Assembly (NCBI GenBank): GCA_002753185.1
Contig: PDZX01000009.1
Location: 1 to 64,000 of the forward strand
Direction of reading: 5' to 3'
Origin: Magnetococcales bacterium WMHbin3
GTDB lineage: Bacteria; Pseudomonadota; Magnetococcia; Magnetococcales; Magnetaquicoccaceae
DNA: 64,000 bases
Below the pieces are notes generated by a model, which was given only the letters and a program-made list of their open reading frames with translations, was not told the origin of the DNA and did no database searches. Both the position numbers and the translations under genes were made by a program. The stretch's first letter is position 1. Every line of letters begins with the position of its first letter. Shown piece by piece: positions 60,402-64,000 of the stretch.

Positions 60402-63136
60402 GAGGACGATGTCAACAGAGCAACAGGGGACTGGGTTCCCGTGGCGACGAGCAGTTCTTCCAGAACCTGACGCAACTGGTGTTGGGTAAACGATTTGTTC
60501 AAAAGACAGGCCGCACCTGCCGCGACACAGCTCTCCTCGATCTCCTGGGAGACATCGGCGGTGATGATGAGGATGGGGAGCGTGGCATTCGGTCCCTCCA
60601 TGGCGCGTATGCGACGCACGAGTTCGATGCCGTTCATATCGGGCATCCGCAGGTCGGCCATGATCAGATGAAACGACCCGGCACGCAACACCTCCAAGGC
60701 AGGCAAGGCATGCTCGCAGCGCGTGAGATGGTGGCCGTCCCCCTCCAGCATCCACGTCAAGAGTTGACAAAACATGGGGTCGTCGTCCACCACCAGAATC
60801 GACCAGGTCGCCGGCGGCTGGTAAACGGTCGCCAGTTGCCGAATCGATTGCGTCACCTCCTCGAACGCCTGGGCAAACGCACCGAGCGGCACGACCCACT
60901 CCTGGCCGTGACCCGCATGGATCGATCGCTCCAAGGCAGCGGCGACGGCGAACAACCGAGGGGCGGACAACTCCTCCGCCAACTCCTTGCAGGCATGCGC
61001 CAGCCGGATGGCCTCATCGTATTGCCCGTCGGCGAGCGCGGCACGAATTTGCCCCTCCAGCGAGGCATAACAGCGACCAAAATCGACCAAACGGGCATGA
61101 TAAACGACCTGATCGTGATGCCATCGTTTCATGGCCGCGACCAGATCGAACCCAGGCAACGTTTGCGGAAGGGAAGACCGGGATTGGGCGGTGCGCTCAT
61201 CCGCTGATCCGGCGACGGGTACGCCTGGCTTGATCCAGCGCAGCAAGGTGGCGAACAATCGTTGCCGGTCGATGGGTTTGCTGACATGGTCATTCATCCC
61301 CGCCGCCAGACACTTCGCCCGATCGTTTTCCAGGGCATGAGCCGTCATGGCGATGATCGGCACGCCACTCGGACGGGGGAAGGCACGGATGCTCCGGACG
61401 GCTTGATAACCGTCCATTTGCGGCATCTGGATATCCATCAGGATGGCCTCGTAGGGGAATTGCCCGGCATACAGGACCCCCTCCTGGCCGTTGACGGCGA
61501 CCGTGACCACCAACCCGATGCTTTCGAGCAACTCCCTGGCCACCTGCCGATTGACGGGGTGGTCTTCCACCACCAGGATCCTGGCGCCACGGATGGCCTG
61601 TAACGCTGCGGGATCGATCGGCGGTGGCGTCGAGGAGCCATGCGGGTCGGAGGCTCCGACGGAACTCCGGCAAGAAATATGAAAACGAAAGACACTGCCC
61701 TGCCCTGGCGCGCTTTCCACCTGGATCGCCCCTCCCATCCCCGCCACGATCCGTTTGGTGATGGCCAGGCCGAGTCCCGTGCCGCCATGGCTGCGGGTCA
61801 GCGAGCCGTCCGCCTGAACAAAGGCATCAAAAATGGTCGCCAACTTTTCCGGCGCAATGCCGATGCCGGTATCCATGACAGCGAAATGGATTTGGATCTG
61901 GTCGTCATGCAACTTCACGGCATGCGCGCTCAGCGTGATGGCGCCACGGTCGGTGAACTTGATGGCGTTGCCGATCAGGTTGAGGAGAATCTGTTCGAGC
62001 CGCAGTGCGTCCGCCAGCACCGTCAGGTCGGCCACCTGCGTGATCTCCAACCGCAATGTGAGATTTTTTTCGTGCAGTTGATATTCGAACAGATCCGCCA
62101 TATGTTGCAGCAGGTCGCCAAGAGGAACGCTCGCGGGATGCAGTTCCAGCTTGCCGGCGTCGATTTTGGAAAAATCGAGAATATCATTGATAATTCCCAA
62201 CAGGGTTCTGGAGGCGAGGCGTGTCTTGGTCAGATAATCCAATATGTGCCTGTCCGGCTGTTTGGCGATCGCCAGATCGATCAAGCCCAGAATCGCATTG
62301 AGCGGGGTACGGATTTCGTGGCTCATGTTGGCCAGAAACGCGCTTTTGGCCTGGTTGGCGGCCTCGGCAACACTTTTGGCCTGCCGCAACTCCTCGGTGC
62401 GCTGCATGACCCGCTCTTCCAGGCCCTCCCTTTCGTCTCGCAGGGCCTGCAACAGGTCACGGAGCGCCTCGTACACATAGCGAATTTCACTGCTGGCCAT
62501 TTTTGACAGGACCGGCAAGGCAGGCGTGGTCAAGGAGGGGTGACGATGTTGCAGGGCCGTGGCCAGCAGGCTCAGCGGTTTGATTTCCAGAAACAACACA
62601 TACCATATCATGAAAAGAACAATAACGGTAAATAATAATATATATAAAAGTTTTTGTTTTCCCTGTTGTTGCAATTGCTCGAAAAAGGCGCCAGAATAAT
62701 GAAGACGCAAAATGCCGACCGGGGCCATGCGACTTTCCGACAGCAAAATGGTTTCCGCGCTGAACCCCTTGAAATCCGGTTTCGGCATTCTGTGCAACCA
62801 CTGAATGCCCCCTTCCCCCTCCAACTCGATGCCCTCGAACAATAACTGGCCGGTCAGCGGATCTTTGGTCAGCAAAATCCTGTTGGCAATCACATCCAGT
62901 TGAAAGTCCCGATTGTCAGGATCCTGGATTTCCAGGATCTCCATGGCCTGGTTGGCGAGCAAGGGCGTCAACAAATCCACCTTGACCTGTTCCTGAACGC
63001 GGATTTGCTCCACCACGATATTTCGCCAGTACCAATAGATGCTGCCAGATACGAGAAACGCGAACCCCCAAAAGAGAATCATGATTCTTGCTGTCAATTT
63101 TTGCATAGTATTTGGCATATTTTTTTCAATCATCAC
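60398..63136 (-). CDS. Membrane hybrid sensor histidine kinase (TM-sensor-TM-HisKA-HATPase-REC-HPt-like-REC)
   Basis: The 912-aa kinase has two membrane helices (about 18-38 and 185-205) around a periplasmic domain of about 145 residues, a coiled coil, HisKA with H273 in NMSHEIRTP, HATPase (to about 480; DTGIGI and GGTGLGLAI), and a receiver domain (from about 515). A degenerate HPt-like segment with [12 protein letters not shown] follows, then a second receiver domain at the C-terminus (about 785-900; [15 protein letters not shown]). It is the first gene of the receptor operon and overlaps the receptor by 4 bp. The start is uncertain; in-frame ATGs at 63118 and 63109 would shorten it by six or nine residues. 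Confidence 0.9.
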   Translation of the reverse strand: MMIEKNMPNTMQKLTARIMILFWGFAFLVSGSIYWYWRNIVVEQIRVQEQVKVDLLTPLLANQAMEILEIQDPDNRDFQLDVIANRILLTKDPLTGQLLFEGIELEGEGGIQWLHRMPKPDFKGFSAETILLSESRMAPVGILRLHYSGAFFEQLQQQGKQKLLYILLFTVIVLFMIWYVLFLEIKPLSLLATALQHRHPSLTTPALPVLSKMASSEIRYVYEALRDLLQALRDEREGLEERVMQRTEELRQAKSVAEAANQAKSAFLANMSHEIRTPLNAILGLIDLAIAKQPDRHILDYLTKTRLASRTLLGIINDILDFSKIDAGKLELHPASVPLGDLLQHMADLFEYQLHEKNLTLRLEITQVADLTVLADALRLEQILLNLIGNAIKFTDRGAITLSAHAVKLHDDQIQIHFAVMDTGIGIAPEKLATIFDAFVQADGSLTRSHGGTGLGLAITKRIVAGMGGAIQVESAPGQGSVFRFHISCRSSVGASDPHGSSTPPPIDPAALQAIRGARILVVEDHPVNRQVARELLESIGLVVTVAVNGQEGVLYAGQFPYEAILMDIQMPQMDGYQAVRSIRAFPRPSGVPIIAMTAHALENDRAKCLAAGMNDHVSKPIDRQRLFATLLRWIKPGVPVAGSADERTAQSRSSLPQTLPGFDLVAAMKRWHHDQVVYHARLVDFGRCYASLEGQIRAALADGQYDEAIRLAHACKELAEELSAPRLFAVAAALERSIHAGHGQEWVVPLGAFAQAFEEVTQSIRQLATVYQPPATWSILVVDDDPMFCQLLTWMLEGDGHHLTRCEHALPALEVLRAGSFHLIMADLRMPDMNGIELVRRIRAMEGPNATLPILIITADVSQEIEESCVAAGAACLLNKSFTQHQLRQVLEELLVATGTQSPVALLTSSS

Positions 63137-63363
63137 GATTATATAGATAAAAAGTTATTTAACTGAGGAATAAATATAACAATAGCAGATATTTACTCAT
63201 ACTCAAATGATGGCGCAACGCCAAGGGGGGGTGGGTATTGTTTTGCTTCGGCTCGCACGGTGGTAATCAATACCACAATCAGAAAACGTTGTCCAGCAGA
63301 ATGTATTGGATGTTAAGTGACAACATTGATACAAAATAAAAGAGGGCAATCAAAAAATAAAAA
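63137..63363. other. AT-rich intergenic region
   Basis: These 227 bp separate rsmD from the hybrid kinase gene on the same strand. The DNA is AT-rich and includes a minus-strand TATAAT at about 63142-63147, very close to the annotated kinase start, which favours one of the later ATG codons. I see no gene or clear terminator here. Confidence 0.4.
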
Positions 63364-63957
63364 TTACACACGCGCCAGCCAGCGCCAAACGGAAATCCGG
63401 GTATCACCATGACGGCGCTGTTGCACGGGATGCCACCCTGCCGCCGTCACCCGCCCCTCGCCGCCAGGTTCGTGCTCGGCCACGGCCAGGGCATCGATGG
63501 CCAACAATCCCGGAGCACGGGACAAGGCGTCCAGGGTGGCCGGAATCAAACCCCGACCATAGGGGGGATCCATGAACAGCAGATCGAACGGCGCCCACTC
63601 CCCAAAACGACGCCCGAACGCACGCCGTATCCCCCCCTCCAGATCCGCCGCCAGCACGGAACCATGCACCACCTTGCCACGGGCTTCCATGCGGCAATAA
63701 TTTAAGTTATCACGCAACCGCTCCACCACCCTCCCCTCCCGCTCGACGAACAACACCCCCCTGGCGCCCCGACTGAGCGCCTCCAACCCCATCACCCCAC
63801 TCCCGGCGAACAGATCCAATACCAGGGCACCGCGCACCCGCTCGCCCAGCATGGAAAAAACCGCCTCCCGCACCCGGCCCGTGGTGGGACGCACCCCTTC
63901 GTCCGGCACGTTGCGCAAAAGGCGGCCACGCAACTCCCCGCCGGTGATCCGCACCAT
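63364..63957 (-). CDS. rsmD: 16S rRNA (guanine(966)-N(2))-methyltransferase
   Basis: RsmD methylates G966 of 16S rRNA in the assembled 30S subunit, using S-adenosylmethionine. The 197-aa protein begins MVRITGGELRGRLL and contains RPTTGRVREAVFSML, the SAM-binding DLFAGSGVMGLEALSRGA and the catalytic motif MDPPYGRG. The length and order match the family. ATG 63957 lies 3 nt after the stop of a partial reading frame that enters from the right. Confidence 0.94.
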   Translation of the reverse strand: MVRITGGELRGRLLRNVPDEGVRPTTGRVREAVFSMLGERVRGALVLDLFAGSGVMGLEALSRGARGVLFVEREGRVVERLRDNLNYCRMEARGKVVHGSVLAADLEGGIRRAFGRRFGEWAPFDLLFMDPPYGRGLIPATLDALSRAPGLLAIDALAVAEHEPGGEGRVTAAGWHPVQQRRHGDTRISVWRWLARV

Positions 63958-63960
63958 GAC

Positions 63961-64000
63961 CTATCTTCCCCGCTTGGCGCAGAGCGCCAACCACCCCCGC
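63961..64000 (-). CDS. Possible C-terminal end of an upstream gene, partial
   Basis: On the minus strand an open frame entering from the window edge reads RGWLALCAKRGR and stops at TAG (63961-63963), 3 nt before the rsmD start. The basic C-terminus and tight spacing are consistent with the gene that usually precedes rsmD, but 12 residues are too few to identify it. Confidence 0.25.
   Translation of the reverse strand, partial: RGWLALCAKRGR

Overview
The window is GC-rich, densely packed chromosomal DNA from a Gram-negative bacterium. Lnt, an OmpA-type lipoprotein, an OprO/P-like porin and a TonB-dependent receptor imply an outer membrane. The housekeeping genes (serC, coaD, miaB, phoH/ybeZ, ybeY, lnt, rsmD) are of proteobacterial type. 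The many hybrid histidine kinases, a bacteriohemerythrin and the tandem Rpn-type nuclease genes would suit Magnetococcales or another motile environmental proteobacterium. No magnetosome gene or rRNA is present, so that placement is only an inference. I saw no tRNA, rRNA, CRISPR array, prophage or classical IS transposase.

Layout. 1-1345: two near-identical Rpn/PD-(D/E)XK nuclease genes in tandem, the first cut by the window edge. 1378-6297 (minus): an XPB-like helicase/Bax1-like nuclease pair, a VanZ-family membrane protein, a flavin reductase and serC. 6441-9945 (plus): a coupled three-gene unit of REC-SpoIIE phosphatase, winged-helix protein and P-loop ATPase. 9968-15687: OmpA lipoprotein, GGDEF-EAL protein, small membrane protein, tesA-like esterase divergent from a YbbA-like ABC ATPase, and a porin. 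15739-27227 (minus): six tightly coupled signalling genes, in transcription order hemerythrin, two hybrid kinases, REC-PAS-kinase, REC-HD-GYP and REC-SpoIIE. 27248-33235 (minus): glycine-zipper lipoprotein and two exported caspase-like proteins. 33414-39419 (plus): response regulator, REC-kinase, PstS-like binding protein and hybrid kinase.

39420-43237 is an AT-richer island with a perfect sigma70 consensus promoter, a 75-aa orphan, two terminator-like hairpins and a 1031-aa protein with a possible papain-like Cys-His domain. 43406-47699 (plus): a GH17-GT2 fusion glucan synthase and an LtaS/OpgB-like phosphoglycerol transferase, probably making substituted periplasmic glucan. 47718-49377: a 57-aa lipoprotein candidate and a chemoreceptor. 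49399-49881: dCMP deaminase. 49930-50421: a MITE-like element with 38-bp perfect terminal inverted repeats and four internal hairpins. 50432-57622 (minus): coaD-miaB-phoH-pgpH-ybeY-lnt. 57745-63136 (minus): hybrid kinase, TonB-dependent receptor and YfiR-like protein. The window ends with rsmD.

The main theme is signal transduction: six histidine kinases, two SpoIIE-type phosphatases, one HD-GYP and one GGDEF-EAL protein, several in overlapping gene chains likely to be co-translated. The best candidates for undescribed biology are the hemerythrin phosphorelay chain, the phosphatase/winged-helix/ATPase unit, the caspase operon, the 1031-aa island protein and the four-hairpin inverted-repeat element.
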